A DNA stretch of 64,000 bases from Toxonevra muliebris (taxonomy: Eukaryota > Arthropoda > Insecta > Diptera > Pallopteridae), in the NCBI GenBank assembly GCA_963691655.1, contig OY829326.1:109403388-109467387 (forward strand), written 5' to 3'. The translations under genes and the position numbers were made by a program. Shown piece by piece: positions 33,386 through 44,852 of the stretch (position 1 is the first letter of the stretch; each line of letters starts with the position of its first letter). The notes under the pieces were generated by a model that ran no database searches, was not told where the DNA came from, and worked only from the letters and a program-made list of their open reading frames with translations.

Positions 33386-34294
33386 GTCGATTGTAATTAA
33401 AAAGAATTTTAAAAGTACGAAAGGAATTATACCCAAAAGAAAAGAGTACTCAATTGATATTTAAAAGTACAACTCTGTAATGTTGAAATTTTGTCTGGTT
33501 TGTGACCATGATAAATATGGTGAATTTCAATGGACAAATTTCTAAAACTTTGCACAGTGGAGGTCAAAATAATAAGATGCAGGAAATCGTCATTTGAAAA
33601 ATCAACGATAAACATTCGCAGTTTTCGTATTTTTTACAATGTTGTACTCTGTTGAATTAAATTGTAACAAACTTGTTTCGCAATTTTTTAGCTCTGGGCA
33701 ATATTCAAATTTTAAAAATTTCGCCATTTTGCCAATTAAAAACTGAAAAGCGTTAGTCAATATGCCCAGTTTCAGATCGTATGCTTTACATATAATGAAA
33801 GTTGGGATTAATTTAAATTATGTTAACTGGGTATTTCGCATAGAATAGTCATGCAACCTAATTTTCTGAAATATTCTAAAAATAAGGCTTGTGATATATG
33901 ATATAAGAAATGAATATTTTACCAAAAAGTAATTATATTTTTTAGAATTTGTATTAAAATTGATGGAAATCAGTAAAAAAAAAGCTTCAGTTTTAGATTG
34001 TTTATTAAAGCAATAACACATACATACTTCACAAACTAAAGCTCTGTTTATTTTCTGTGCAAACAAACTTTGCGCAATGTAAAAATAGAAAATATGATGA
34101 AACAATTTTTAAAAGATTATTTGGAGAAACACAACATCTAACTCAGACAACGACATGAGCAGCGACATGGAATTTACTTAAACAGAATCTCTGGTAGAAG
34201 AATTGAGTCAAACCATTAAAACAATTCGAACTCCTTCTAAACTTTTTGTATTTTAACAAAATTTAAGACGAATTGAAAAACTTGACTTTATATA

Positions 34295-35575
34295 TTGGGA
34301 GTATATAAACTCGTATTTTTTTTTGTAATTTTGACATTTATTGTGAAAAAATGATTATAAATTTATTCTTTAAAGTAATGTCCATCGTTAGCCACAACCT
34401 TTTACCATCTTTCTAGTAGCATACGGATTCCGCGTCGAAAGAACTCCTCATCTTTTGAGGTTATCCACGAATTGACCCATTTTTTGAGTTCTTCGAAAGA
34501 ACGGAAGTGCTGTTCAGCCAGGCCATGTGTCATCGATCGGAACAAGTGGTAACCAGAAGGAGAAATGTCTGGAGAATACGGCGGGTGGGGTAGCACTTCC
34601 CATTTCAGCGTTTCCAAGTATGTTTTTACTTGCCTTGCAACATGCGGCCGAGCATTGTCGTGCTGAAGAATAACTTCGTCGTGTCTATTCTCATATTCTG
34701 GTCTCTTATCCTCTAATGCTCGGCTCAAACGCATCAATTGTAGTCGGTAGCGGTCGCCAGTGATCGTTTCATTCGGTTTCAACAGCTCATAATACACGAC
34801 ACCTTTCATATCCCACCAAATACACAGCATGAGCTTGGATCCATGGATGTTCGGCTTTGCCGTTGATGTTGAAGCATGTCCGGGCGGTCACCATGATTTT
34901 TTACGCTTTTTGTTATCGTAACGTATCCATCTTTCATCGCCAGTCGCAATACGATGCAGAAAACCCTTTCTTTTCTGTCGTTCAATCAGCAGTTCACATG
35001 TGAAATATCGTCGATCGACGTCTCTCGACTTCAATTCATACGGCACTCAATTTCCTTGCTTTTGAATCATTCCCAATGCTTTTAATCGTTTAGAAATGGT
35101 TGATTGATCAACTCCTAAAGATTCTGCAAGTTCTTGTTGCGTTTGCCATGAATCTTCTTCGAGTAATGCCTTTAATTCTTCATCTTCGAACTTTTTCGGG
35201 CCGCCTGAACGTTCCCAGTGTTCAACATCAAAATCACCACTTTTGAAACGAGCATACCACACCTGACACATTCTAACGTCTATAGCACAGTCAGGATAAG
35301 CTTCAGTGAGTAAACGATGTGCTTCAGTTGCGTTTTTCTTTAAATGGAAGAAGCAAATTAAAACTTCCCGCAAATGTTGTTTTGTTGGCACGAAATTCGA
35401 CATTTTCAGCTATAGTAAAACACTTTTTTTAAATTATGAAAATTATTTGACAGATCAATTCTTATAGTATTTTTGGCGCTCTTCGAGATAGAATAGCTGT
35501 CAATGTCAAAAAAATGGCGCGTATGATAGATATGAAGTTAGACACAATTACGAGTTTATACATTCATACTCCCAA
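34295..35575 (-). mobile_element. Full-length mariner element
   Basis: 1281 bp, the standard mariner length. TA-flanked ends TTGGGAGTAT, with ATAAACTCGTA shared after a 4-6 base indel between the two terminal repeats. Encodes a full-length but disabled transposase on the minus strand. It lies in the presumed 5' intron region of the GPCR. Confidence 0.92.
34363..35403 (-). pseudogene. mariner transposase, three stops, catalytic Asp lost
   Basis: 346 codons without any indel. N-terminal paired helix-turn-helix region (about 1-115; ends near STISKRLKALGMIQKQGN), first catalytic Asp in TGDERWIRYDN (about 160), second in QHDNARPH (about 250). The third should lie 34 residues later, in the position of G in SPSGYHLF: here GGT (Gly) replaces Asp, which should abolish catalysis. 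Stops: TGA at 35049-35047 (N*VPYELK) and TGA at 34890-34888 (SW*PPGH), where Trp codons are expected in at least the first, and TAA at 34404-34402, 12 codons before the natural end. Point mutations only, so the copy is moderately young and dead. Confidence 0.93.
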
Positions 35576-35962
35576 TACATATGTACTTTATGGATTGATT
35601 TACTAGCTAACTGCAAACGAATCAAAGCCAGCGAAACAGAATTCAAGTAACTTGCTAAATCAGATTTGTGTGACTTTGCAACTCTCAAAAAAAAAAAAAA
35701 AAAAAAACCGTTCTTTGGAGTTTCTAGGATTTGAACCTTCCACTTAAAATGATACAAGAAATATTTGAATAGCTTTCTAGGCTGCTTAAACAGCAGTTAA
35801 ACTGATTATTGACTACAGCCGAGCATTAACTTACGAAAAGAAGGCAGACAATGCTCACTGCAGACTGTTGAGTGGTGTAGAACTGAATTTACATCTTTTA
35901 TTAGATCCGAACAGTAAAATGCTAAATATGAAGTAGACCAAGTAAGGAATCCCGTTTTTTTA

Positions 35963-36378
35963 AGTGAAACTTCTTACGGCATGTTCGAGAATGCTTAGCT
36001 TTGAAAGTAAAGCTGAGCTGTTACGTACAATTTCATACAATCCTAAAAGTATGCACAAGTTTTTCGCTGAAATATAATACACTTGCTCAACTCTATGGCA
36101 GTGCGATTGTTGTCTTTTTTCATTCCTGTTATGTTGCATTTTTACATAGACTTAAAATGGAAGAAGAAAAAGAACAACTGATGGATGCAAGTACACAAAT
36201 AATGGAATGTGATAAACAAAATAAATAAAAGACAATTATTTAATTTTATATTTTGCAAAATATTTTGCAAATAAAAAACAATTATTTAATTTTATATTTT
36301 GCAAAATATTACCAAAAATCCTATAAAAGGCGTGAACACGATAAAAAAAAACAAATTGGTCTAGAGAAGTTTCACTTG
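35963..36378. repeat. AAGTGAAACTTCT-ended block with 45-bp tandem duplication
   Basis: AAGTGAAACTTCT at 35963 faces its inverted copy at 36366-36378. Inside, a 45-base segment containing CAATTATTTAATTTTATATT is duplicated in tandem (about 36233-36309). It could be a MITE. A 75-codon frame (36001-36228) has no recognisable domain. Confidence 0.35.
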
Positions 36379-36379
36379 A

Positions 36380-37610
36380 TCAGCGAGTTCTCAAATTCTT
36401 TTTAATTTTTGTTTGTTTTTTTTTTTCTTAGAGTATTTTGCTACCAAGCATTTTTATCCAACCGCTTGTAAAGAATGGTAGACTGTGAGCAAAAAAATGG
36501 CATACAAAACAAAGTAAATATTTTAGACTTTTAAAAAATTAATCACATTGTTATTAAAATACACAATTATTTATATCAAAAGTTCATTTTTTTTTGTAAA
36601 TAAATATTATGTTAATCAATTATTCATTCTATTTCTCTACAATTTTGATTTATCTCATGGGATTTATTTTGTTTCTATAGCAACTCTAGAGTAAAAAGGA
36701 AGAAGATATTTAATCGAATAATTTACCATTACCAAATAAAAAATCAATAGATACTTATACAGTTATTACACAGAGTGTGCTAATTAGGATGAATATTGGG
36801 GAAATAATAAAATATTTCAATACCCTACAATCAACAAAAAACAGAAGAAAATGAGGTGGAGTGCGCTTGAACACGCTTAACATAATTTTAGCGATTGTCA
36901 GAACATGATAGGGGAGATTAAATCAAAACAGAATAAAGATAATTTCATATAGAAATAAATACCAAATACTGTGTTGGTAGCGTAGCGTTTTACAGTTTCG
37001 ACCATTGCTGTTCGTTTGTTTGTTTGCATACTACACTCTTTAACTTGTTGTTTTCATTATCGTCGTTGTTGTTATGTGTTTACCTTAACAGCAACAGCAA
37101 CAGTAACGCTTTTAGTGTTTTCATTGTTTGCGTGTGCATGTGCTTATGTTCTTTTTGCTACAAGCTATAAACATGTGTTGCAACATCAACTTGTTGATAT
37201 TGTAAGTAAACTGTTGAAATTGTTAATGCTTTGTTAACATGACATAGACTTGTACCTGGCAATGTAAAGGTTAAAATTTCGCATATAAACTTTGAGCCTT
37301 TTTTTTATCGTATTTGGTTACATTGTTACCTTTTATTTATTTATATACAATTAGCATTCAAAATAAGTCCTTACATTTATTATACCACTGATTTGCATCA
37401 TCGTATGTCTACGCTGTTTGGTAAAAATGTTTTTTTTTTTTCTCAGGAATAATTTGAAGTTTTTGGGGGAACTTGAATATTATCTTGCCTAATTATGACT
37501 GGAACGCACAAAAGAATTTTTGTCAAAAAGTTGAGTACTCAGTCTTTAATTATTTAATCCATAAACCTATAAGTTAAATAAGTAAATTAACTAAAATAAA
37601 TGAATTTTTG
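36380..37610. other. No gene seen
   Basis: AT-rich stretch in the presumed GPCR intron, with no recognisable element. Confidence 0.45.
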
Positions 37611-37619
37611 AGTGCGTTG

Positions 37620-38370
37620 CAGATGATACGAAATTGTTATAAGTAAGAAAAAGAAAAGTATAGAGAGGAAAATAGTAAAGGAAAATGGCGAATAATGAAG
37701 AAGATGGTATAGAGTGAGAGGAAAAAGGGAGAAAGGAAAAGGCGGCAGAAAAGAAGATGGGGGAAAGCACCAGGAAGGAAAGGAGAGCAGAAAAGAAGAT
37801 GCGGATTAGAAAAAGGAACAAACGAAATAAAGGAAGCAAAGAAGAAAGTGAAAGAAAATTTAGTAGAGAAGAAATGGTGTGAAAGAAACAGAAAGGAAAG
37901 GAGAACAGAGAGAGAGAGAGAGAGAGAGGAGCAGGAAAATGATCAAAAGGAAGAAAGAGAAGGTAGGTAAAGGGGGCTAGAAAGATTAAGTGTGTGAGAT
38001 ACAGATGGAGAGAAGGGCAAAAGAGCTAGAGAGAAATAGAGTGAGAGAGTAGATGCGATGAATTTGAGATAATGAAGAAAAATTAGTCAAGATGAAAGTT
38101 TAGATGTAGAGAGAAATGTGGCGTGGGAAGAGACAAGAGCGGGAATAGCGCGAGCAAAATTAAAAGAATATGGGAGGAAACAAGGTGTGCAAAGAGGCGC
38201 AGAAGAGAGACGGCGATAAATAGGGGGAAATATACTGAAAAAGTGAGGTAGAGGGCGAGGGTTGAAGAGGTCTAAGATGTAGAGAGAAGAAGGAAAAGAG
38301 AGAGAGAGAGTGATATAGAGAGAGAGAGAGACAGTATGTGGAAGCAAAGAATAAAAGTAGGGGGTCAAAA
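37620..38370 (+). repeat. Purine-rich tract (GA-rich, about 750 bp)
   Basis: Almost all purine on the plus strand: mixtures of GAAAGG, GAGAGA and AAGAAG, with (GA)n cores at 37904-37928 and 38297-38331. Minus-strand open frames here (Leu/Phe/Ser/Pro-rich) only reflect this bias. Confidence 0.85.
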
Positions 38371-38589
38371 TCCAGGTACAATGTCGCCAGCTGTGGAGAA
38401 ATCATTTAAGATTATTTATAAGTAAATATAAATAATTCAGTTACCTTTTGTAGGTCAATCTCTATTTTTGTTTTGTACTTTTCTCTTGGTAGATGTGTGT
38501 GTATATATTGGGTCATAAAGAAAGTATTTTCGGTTTTTTTCTCAATGTTTGAGCAAAAATGTTTTTTTTAAAAATCAATTTTAATCAAG

Positions 38590-39097
38590 TGTCGACCAAT
38601 TTTTTCAATCAAGAGAGTTTTGCACAGACCGAAACAAATGGTAGTTAAACGTAGTAATCTCCGGGCTGTACGTGAGTACATCAAAACTTCCCAGCCAAGC
38701 TCAGTCAATTTTTGGCGGGTCATCAAAGATGTGTGTGGCCTGGCATTATCACGTGACTGTTTGCTCAGGTTTTAGCAGCTCATAATTGACAATTCCCTTC
38801 CAATGCCACCAAACACTCAACATAACCTTGTTTGCCGTCAATCCAGGCTTTGATGTTGATTGTGGAGGTTTACCGGCTTTTGACCATGATTTTTTTCGTT
38901 TAATATTCTCGTATGTAATCCATTTTTCATCGCCCGTAATGACTTGTTCAAAAATAGTTCGATTTCGTTGCGCTTCATCAGCGTTTCACTGATGGTAATT
39001 CGGTCAATCAAATTTCTTTGTGTTATTTCATGTGACACCCAAACATCGAGCGCCTTTGAGCAGCCAGCCTTTTTTATATGATTCCAAACTGTCATGT
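38590..39097 (-). pseudogene. mariner transposase, C-terminal part (after insertion)
   Basis: From 39095 it reads MTVWNHIKKAG (second helix-turn-helix). After frame shifts follow a catalytic region with TYENIKRKKSWSK, NKVMLSVWWHWKG and NYELLKPEQ, then NARPHTSLMTRQKL. Part of the segment between the last two is deleted. Several frame changes; inactive. Confidence 0.75.
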
Positions 39098-39106
39098 GGT
39101 TGATGT

Positions 39107-40534
39107 TTTTTTTTTTTTTTTTTTTGTTGGAACAGACAAAAGAAGTATTTAAGAATACAGCACTCAGACAAGTTTTACGTCCATTGTACTATATCATGTG
39201 TTCCCTTTTGCTATTCTTTAAGTCTACCAGATTTATTAATAAATCTTAGCAGATCCTGCGGTGTTAGAGAGCTCAGGTGTTCGTCTCCCAACATTCCAGT
39301 ACCAAATATGCTTACTCTGATCCGGCAGAAAGCGGGGCAGACACTAAGAAAGTGGTCCGCCGTCTCTTCACATTCTTCCTCCAAACCACAGGAAGCACAG
39401 AAGGCACTAGCCCAAGAGAAATGACCTGTATATAATCCCACCAGCTGCCTACAACTCTTTCTGTTAAGTGATAACAGAAAGTCTGTTAGACGCTTCGAGA
39501 TAACTGGTAACATGGTCTTTGTATGTCTAAAACCCCTCAGGTCCTTCCATTTACGATTACGGGTCAAGTCGACCCACTCATTAATGGTGGTCTTGATGGC
39601 TGTAGACGACAAAGAGAGTACAGGTTCTGGGCCCAGGAAACCAGTTTCTGAACCCTTTCTGGCCAGAAGATCAGCCGATTCATTTTCTGAAACTCCTGAG
39701 TATCCAGGAACCCATATCAACAGCAGGCTATTGTGTTTACCAACACAATCAAGCCTGGGTTTACAATGCATAACCAGTTTAGACGTGGTTAGAAGGTTAA
39801 GCAAGGATTTAAGCGCAGCCTGACTGTCACTAAATACAGAGATACTCTTTTCTCTCCAACCATTATCAATAACAAGGTCCATTGCCTTGTTGATAGCAAA
39901 AATTTCTGCTTGAAAAACAGAAGCATACAACCCAAGAAAGAAGTGAAGGTACACTCCATCATTTTCAATAAAGACCCCAGAACCCGAAACGAATTCTGTT
40001 CTGGAGCCGTCAGTGAAAATACGCTTACAAACAACTCCCGGCCCAGGTCCCGGCAAAAGCCAAGTTTGGGCCTCTGGAATTTGTGTTGTATAGCGCTGTT
40101 TTAAAACTGGAATTGTTGGCATTGTATCGGATGGCATTGATAGAACTGTTAGATCCATATCAGTACCTTCAACAATGTAGCCAATATCCTACCAAATGCC
40201 ATACCAATACCCATTGCGTTTCAGCCTACAGATGGCCTTGACAGCCTCTCCTTTAGCAAAAATATCAAGGGGTGGTACGTTGAGCAATGCATCCAAAGAT
40301 GGGCCAGGTGCTGTAGGAAAAGCTCCCGTACAGCAAATGGCCACAGTCCTTTGAAGTCTGGCAAGAGCTTTCTTAACGCTGTCAACATTAAGTCTGCTCC
40401 ACCAGACTATGGATGCATAGGTGATGATGGGTCGAATCATAGCCTTATAAAGCCATAAGACTTTATAAGGTGATAAGCCCCATGTTTTGCCAAAAATAGC
40501 CTTACATAGGCATAAAGCTGCCAATGCCTTGGAT
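39107..40534 (-). mobile_element. 5'-truncated I-like non-LTR retrotransposon
   Basis: Ends in a poly(A) tail (T run at about 39107-39125 on the plus strand) and is flanked by an imperfect duplication GGTTGATGT (39098-39106) / GGTTGGTGT (40535-40543), 8 of 9 matching. This target-primed insertion interrupts the mariner transposase. Only the reverse transcriptase thumb, RNase H and 3' region remain. Confidence 0.85.
39211..40534 (-). pseudogene. I-like element pol C-terminus: RT thumb and RNase H
   Basis: Reading in one frame from 40534: TWGLSPYKVLWLYKAMIRP and ITYASIVWW (RT thumb), then ARLQRTVAICCTGAFPTAPG. A stop TAG at 40191-40189 follows; the same frame continues. The RNase H core has FTDGSR (Asp), QAEIFAI (Glu), SDSQAAL (Asp) and ENESADLLARKG (Asp), so the catalytic set is intact. 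A CASCGLEEECEETADHFLSVC zinc-like motif follows, and the frame ends with a stop at 39211. RNase H plus this Cys/His tail suggests the I/LOA group rather than plain Jockey (family knowledge). One stop and 5' truncation make it dead. Confidence 0.88.
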
Positions 40535-40539
40535 GGTTG

Positions 40540-40819
40540 GTGTTTAGTATCTCCGCTATCCCCTGACAACTAACGTGCCGGTATTGCTCCACCAGCTGCA
40601 AAATTTCATTGGCTTTTTCAGTGGCTGGCCGGCCAGAGTGAGGTGCATCTTTGACATCGAAATTTCTAGAACGGAATCGAGCAAACCAAAGTTGGACGAT
40701 GCGTTCTGTTAAAGTATTCTCACCGTAAACCCCACATTTCGGAAAGTTTTTGCAGCGTTTTTACTTTTTTTATAGTAGAAAAGCATCACGGAGCGTATTT
40801 CTTTAAAAATTTCACTCAT
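40540..40819 (-). pseudogene. mariner transposase, N-terminal part (before insertion)
   Basis: Starts ATG at 40819: MSEIFKEIRSVMLFYYKKSK. One frameshift follows near TFR, then YGENTLTERIVQLWFARFRS, HSGRPATEKANEIL and VEQYRHVSCQGIAEILN. This is the first helix-turn-helix half. Coding is then broken by the retroelement. Confidence 0.8.
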
Positions 40820-41005
40820 TTTCAAATCAATGTTACTTTTTACACGAATGCCGAACTACAAAACTGTCTTCGCAAAAAATGTAGCCTGAAATGCCACCTT
40901 TCAAATGCGTGCGCTCGATTGACAGAATCGGTGGTCCCAGATGTACATATGACCATTAAAACACCATCTTGTGACAAAACCGAAAATACTTTTTATATGT
41001 CTCAA

Positions 41006-42930
41006 TGTAAATGAAGAAAATGTTTTTGTTTAAAATTCAAAAAGCATATCTCTCGCTTTCTGCAAGGCTGTCATAATTCTAAAAATGAAATTTTTGAAAA
41101 AATCGTATTTATATCAATAATTTTGGGGCTACGTTTTTCATTTAAGCACAATTTTGCATATAATTTGAAAATTTTGTATACATAAATATTTATTAAAATA
41201 TTGAAAACATGTAGTGGAGGGAGGTCCTAAATCGGCAACGTAAGAGTTTTTGCCGAAAACGGGCGGCAAACAAGGTTTAATGGCAGTTTAATGCCTTTGA
41301 GTGCAATTCTATGTCGTTCGGAGCAGTGTAGAACGCCAACCTGAGAAAACTGAGAAATTACTTTTCCATTTACAATCTAAACTTTCAGAAAAACTTGGTT
41401 TCATCAATTCCCCACAAAATAAACGCGAAATTCTCTCTGATATTTATGCACTTTTTTTATATTTACCCGATTTGAATATATTGTAGTATTGTTAATTTTT
41501 GATTCGATTTGAGTCCCTTGTCATGATCAGCCAAAAGTATTTGATTTTATCAGGATTTATGAAAGTTTTTCAAAGTAAAAAAGTCACAACGGTGTAAATG
41601 GGACAGGAAAATCAGACGGCCGTTTCGGTAATGTTTTCTTTATCAAACTTGGGATTGAAAACATTCGCACATAAGTTTAATAATTGCACTGCAGCTTATC
41701 TATATATGAAAACACATTATAATGTACACAAAAATCTTTGAAAAAATTTCAAAGCAGGCAAGTAAATCTGATTATATAAATCGTAGTATGTAAATAGCTT
41801 CCTGCCATTTTCTCCTACAATTTACTTTCAATAGATTTACTTACAAAAAGCAGATGAAGGAAAAAATGTAATAATTTTTTTTCCTGCATTGATGCTTTTC
41901 ACTTGTGTCGTTACAATTTACACGGTAAATAAATTAGAATTTTAATAAAACTCGAGTATAACAAGGTGAACGAAAAATGCAACGCACTTTCAATTTTTTA
42001 TTTAAAAAATTTTATTTCGAAAAAAAAAAAAACACACACACAGTTCGTGCACGGAACGAAACTTTTTATGCAACAAATGCAGCGCCTGAAATGAGATGTA
42101 TCGTTGAAGAAATTCGTCTATGTGCGTGTGTGTAATATAAAATATAATTTAAATTTGTCGTCTAATGGAAATTTTATGCACGAATTGCTTGTTAACTTTT
42201 TTTTTTCTTTTTCGTTCATTTCTACTTCCACTGACGCCGTTCAACTTCCGCCATATGCAATCTTCTGGATCTTCTGGCACTGGTGCAACTTTTTCATAGT
42301 ATCATCAATATATGTATGCAGAAGTTGTGGCATTTCTGCTTCTACACTGAAAGCTGCAAAAATGTGTAATTTCGCATTGATTCACACACATAAATATGTA
42401 TACATATGTACACTAGAACAAGATTTGTGTGGAGACACAAAAGTGTTAAGTTTTATGCTTTTTCTTAACAGTAATTGCCTTAGATTGCGGCATAAACATC
42501 AATCAAGTCAGAAATGTTGTATGGTGTTAAGGATTTATTAGTGGAAATAGTAACAATGTGGGATTTATTCCTACAGCAATTGAAAGAAAAATTGCTATGT
42601 AACAAATTTGAGTGACACAGACAGAAACATTTGTTAAGTCAGTTTCTTAATTTTTGCCCTAGATTATTTTGGAGCGTGAAAAGTTTTATTATAGTTTTTT
42701 TTTTTTTTGGCAGGGCAATTTATAGACCTGGTGGTTTTTGTATTTTTGATTTTTTTTTCAGGATTTAATCAGAGCATTAAACCAAAAGTACTTTAAGTGA
42801 TTTTTGCAAGTATCTTAAATAATAATAATTTTCTTTTTATCAGGAGACTATGAAAATTAAATCTAGAGGTTTATTTTCAAAGTCATGACTTAAGTTCATG
42901 TTAATTTCGTTTTTTCAAGTTATATTTAAA
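41006..42930. other. No supported gene; holds a dispersed motif
   Basis: AAATCAGACGGCCGTTTCGG at 41609-41628 also forms part of the perfect inverted repeat at 42939-44007, so this is probably a solo remnant of that family. A 145-codon plus-strand frame (42104-42541) has a poly-Phe, Cys/His-rich composition, no domain and no splice context; I do not support it as a gene. Confidence 0.45.
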
Positions 42931-42938
42931 TAGGCTTT

Positions 42939-44007
42939 ATGAACAAATGTAGTCATCACAACAACAATGTATATAGAGACGGGCAAATCAGACGGCCGTT
43001 TCGGAATCCGCCACAATTCCTCATCATTGGAATCAAATCTGTAATTATGGGTTATGATTTCAAATATTAGTAGCTTATATAGGATATTGAAAGATTACAC
43101 GCAAAGAAAAACAACGTAAAAGATCAACAATTTTATGATGAACGAAAGTTCGTTCACGATAAAATTAAGGCAATTTTCTTTTCTGGCAAATGAAAAAACG
43201 TTTCTGCAAAACGAAAGACCACAACTCTCTTCTCTTTTTATTTTCGTTTTCCTCTCATCTCGCTCTCGTCGCAAAACGAAGCAGCAGCGACGCTTACATT
43301 CAAACTCCACACAACAACACATCAACACAACATAACAGGAAGTATCATTTGTCAACGCATTATTGAAGAATTTTAATTGCGCATTGAAATTATTTCATCA
43401 CATTTCTTTTTGTCTATAAAAAAGTTCGTGGTGTTTATAAAAAACAAATAAAAGTGTGTGATTTATAATAAATAATAATAAAAATTGTAATAATTTAATT
43501 TTATGTAAATTCCATACACTTTTTCTAGTTTTTAATCAGAAAAGTTTATTTAAAGAAAAACCACAACAAAATGCCAATGTACATATGAAAATTATTTTGC
43601 TTTATTTTTTATATTTTTCAGGGAAATATTGCATTTTATTGCAAACGTTTTTAGTTCATCGTAAAAGAATTGAACCGTTTATGATAAATAAATGTTCGTT
43701 CATGGCAACCGAATAGAACCGTTTGTGAAAAAAGTTTTTCGGTTATTGTGAAAGAGTTGAACCGTTTATGATGAATAAATCTTCGTTCATGACAACCGAA
43801 TACAGTCGTTTATGATAAATAAATGTTCGTTCATCAGGAAAACATTCCATGAACGAAGTTCGTTTAGTGAAAATTTCGTTTCTGAGAAACGAATTTTTTC
43901 TTTGCGTGTAAGAACTATCACTAAGATCACTGATGAGGATTCCGAAACGGCCGTCTGATTTGCCCGTCTCTATATACATTGTTGTTGTGATGACTACATT
44001 TGTTCAT
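42939..44007. repeat. Perfect 71-bp inverted repeat around a nested MITE
   Basis: Left arm 42939-43009 and right arm 43937-44007 are exact reverse complements over all 71 bases by eye, including CAGACGGCCGTTTCGGAAT. Weaker homology continues outwards (about 42920; 44027). Without the nested element the loop would be about 115 bases. Confidence 0.9.
43098..43908. mobile_element. TA-flanked MITE with CACGCAAAGAAAA termini
   Basis: 811 bp bounded by CACGCAAAGAAAAA in inverted orientation, with TA flanks at both ends. Subterminal palindromic GAACGAA(A)GTTCGTT motifs. Near the right end (43665-43840) three copies of an AACCGTTTATGATAAATAAA-type unit with TTCGTTCATG alternate. No transposase. The terminal design resembles the CACCCAG MITE at 2177-3142. 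Confidence 0.75.
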
Positions 44008-44689
44008 TAATCCTGTTAAAATATAACTTCAACTAATAATAATTTTCTTCTGAATTGCAATTATTAATTATCATGAATGTCTTACTTAAACCAAATTATT
44101 TTATCTTCGTATCAACCCACATGCAGAAATCATCAAAATACAAAGCATTTCCGTTTGTGCAAATATCATAAATATGCAAAAGGGAATTAAGTAAAAATGT
44201 TGGAGAAATGATTTACTTGCACAACAATTTTAACATTATTTTTGCAATCATAAAGCAAATATTTCACAGTTGCTTAATTCTCAAAAGTATTTTCTATATA
44301 AATAAACTTTGTGCTAACAAGAAAATAAAGAGAAAAAACAGAAACGCCTACACGTCTACTATGCGTTACGATGCGTAATCGCATAAAGTACTTTTCCATA
44401 AATCTATTTTCAACACCTTTTTGGGAAATTTAAACTCGTTGTATTTGTAGTATTACAAAACAAGCATACATCTACTTATATATGCACATACATGCCTAGT
44501 AGGAAATGAGGCGAATTATGAGAAGCGATATCAACGAAGTACACCTGATTGGCAAAGAATGTATTGCATCCTGATAATTTTCAAAGATTTGCTAATTAAA
44601 GTTCGAAACATTTTTGAAAGAATAAGTTATTTTCCTGAGATTAATATACTATTTCGTTTAAGGAAGCGTCAATTTGAGTACAAAGAAAT

Positions 44690-44830
44690 AAAATGGAGCG
44701 CAGAAAAGTCAATTCGAATTAAAGAAATATTAATTTGAATTCAAAATCGTCAAATTGATTTCAGAGTTGATCAATTTGAATTGAAAATAGTCAAATTGAA
44801 TTCCAGAAATGTAAATTTAAATGTAGTGTA
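44690..44830 (+). repeat. Short 20-21-bp periodic array
   Basis: Units such as TTGAATTCAAAATCGTCAAA and TTGAATTGAAAATAGTCAAA follow each other at 20-21 base spacing. They resemble the units of the satellite at 28860-30870 and the array at 47800-48150. Confidence 0.6.
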
Positions 44831-44852
44831 ATAAAATTTCAATTTTAGGTTT

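Larger units (their letters stand above)
38508..41005 (-). mobile_element. mariner element split by a non-LTR retrotransposon
   Basis: Outer ends share AAGTATTTTCGGTTTT in inverted orientation (38508-38539 and 41005-40975). TA precedes the left end; the right flank is TG. The minus strand encodes a mariner-type transposase in two parts separated by the retroelement at 39107-40534. Without the insert it is about 1.06 kb, shorter than the usual 1.3 kb, so it also has an internal deletion. Confidence 0.85.

Noticed and set aside
37591..38405. Leu/Ser/Pro-rich minus-strand proteins
   Set aside because: Caused by the GA-rich tract; no start context or domain.
42104..42541. 145-codon plus-strand frame as a gene
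   Set aside because: Composition is Phe/Cys/His-rich from T-rich DNA; no domain, no splice sites, no promoter. The opposite strand is also open for about 45 codons, giving no preference.
43095..43355. Arg/Cys-rich minus-strand frame, 86 codons
   Set aside because: Lies in the terminal part of a MITE and has no recognisable domain.
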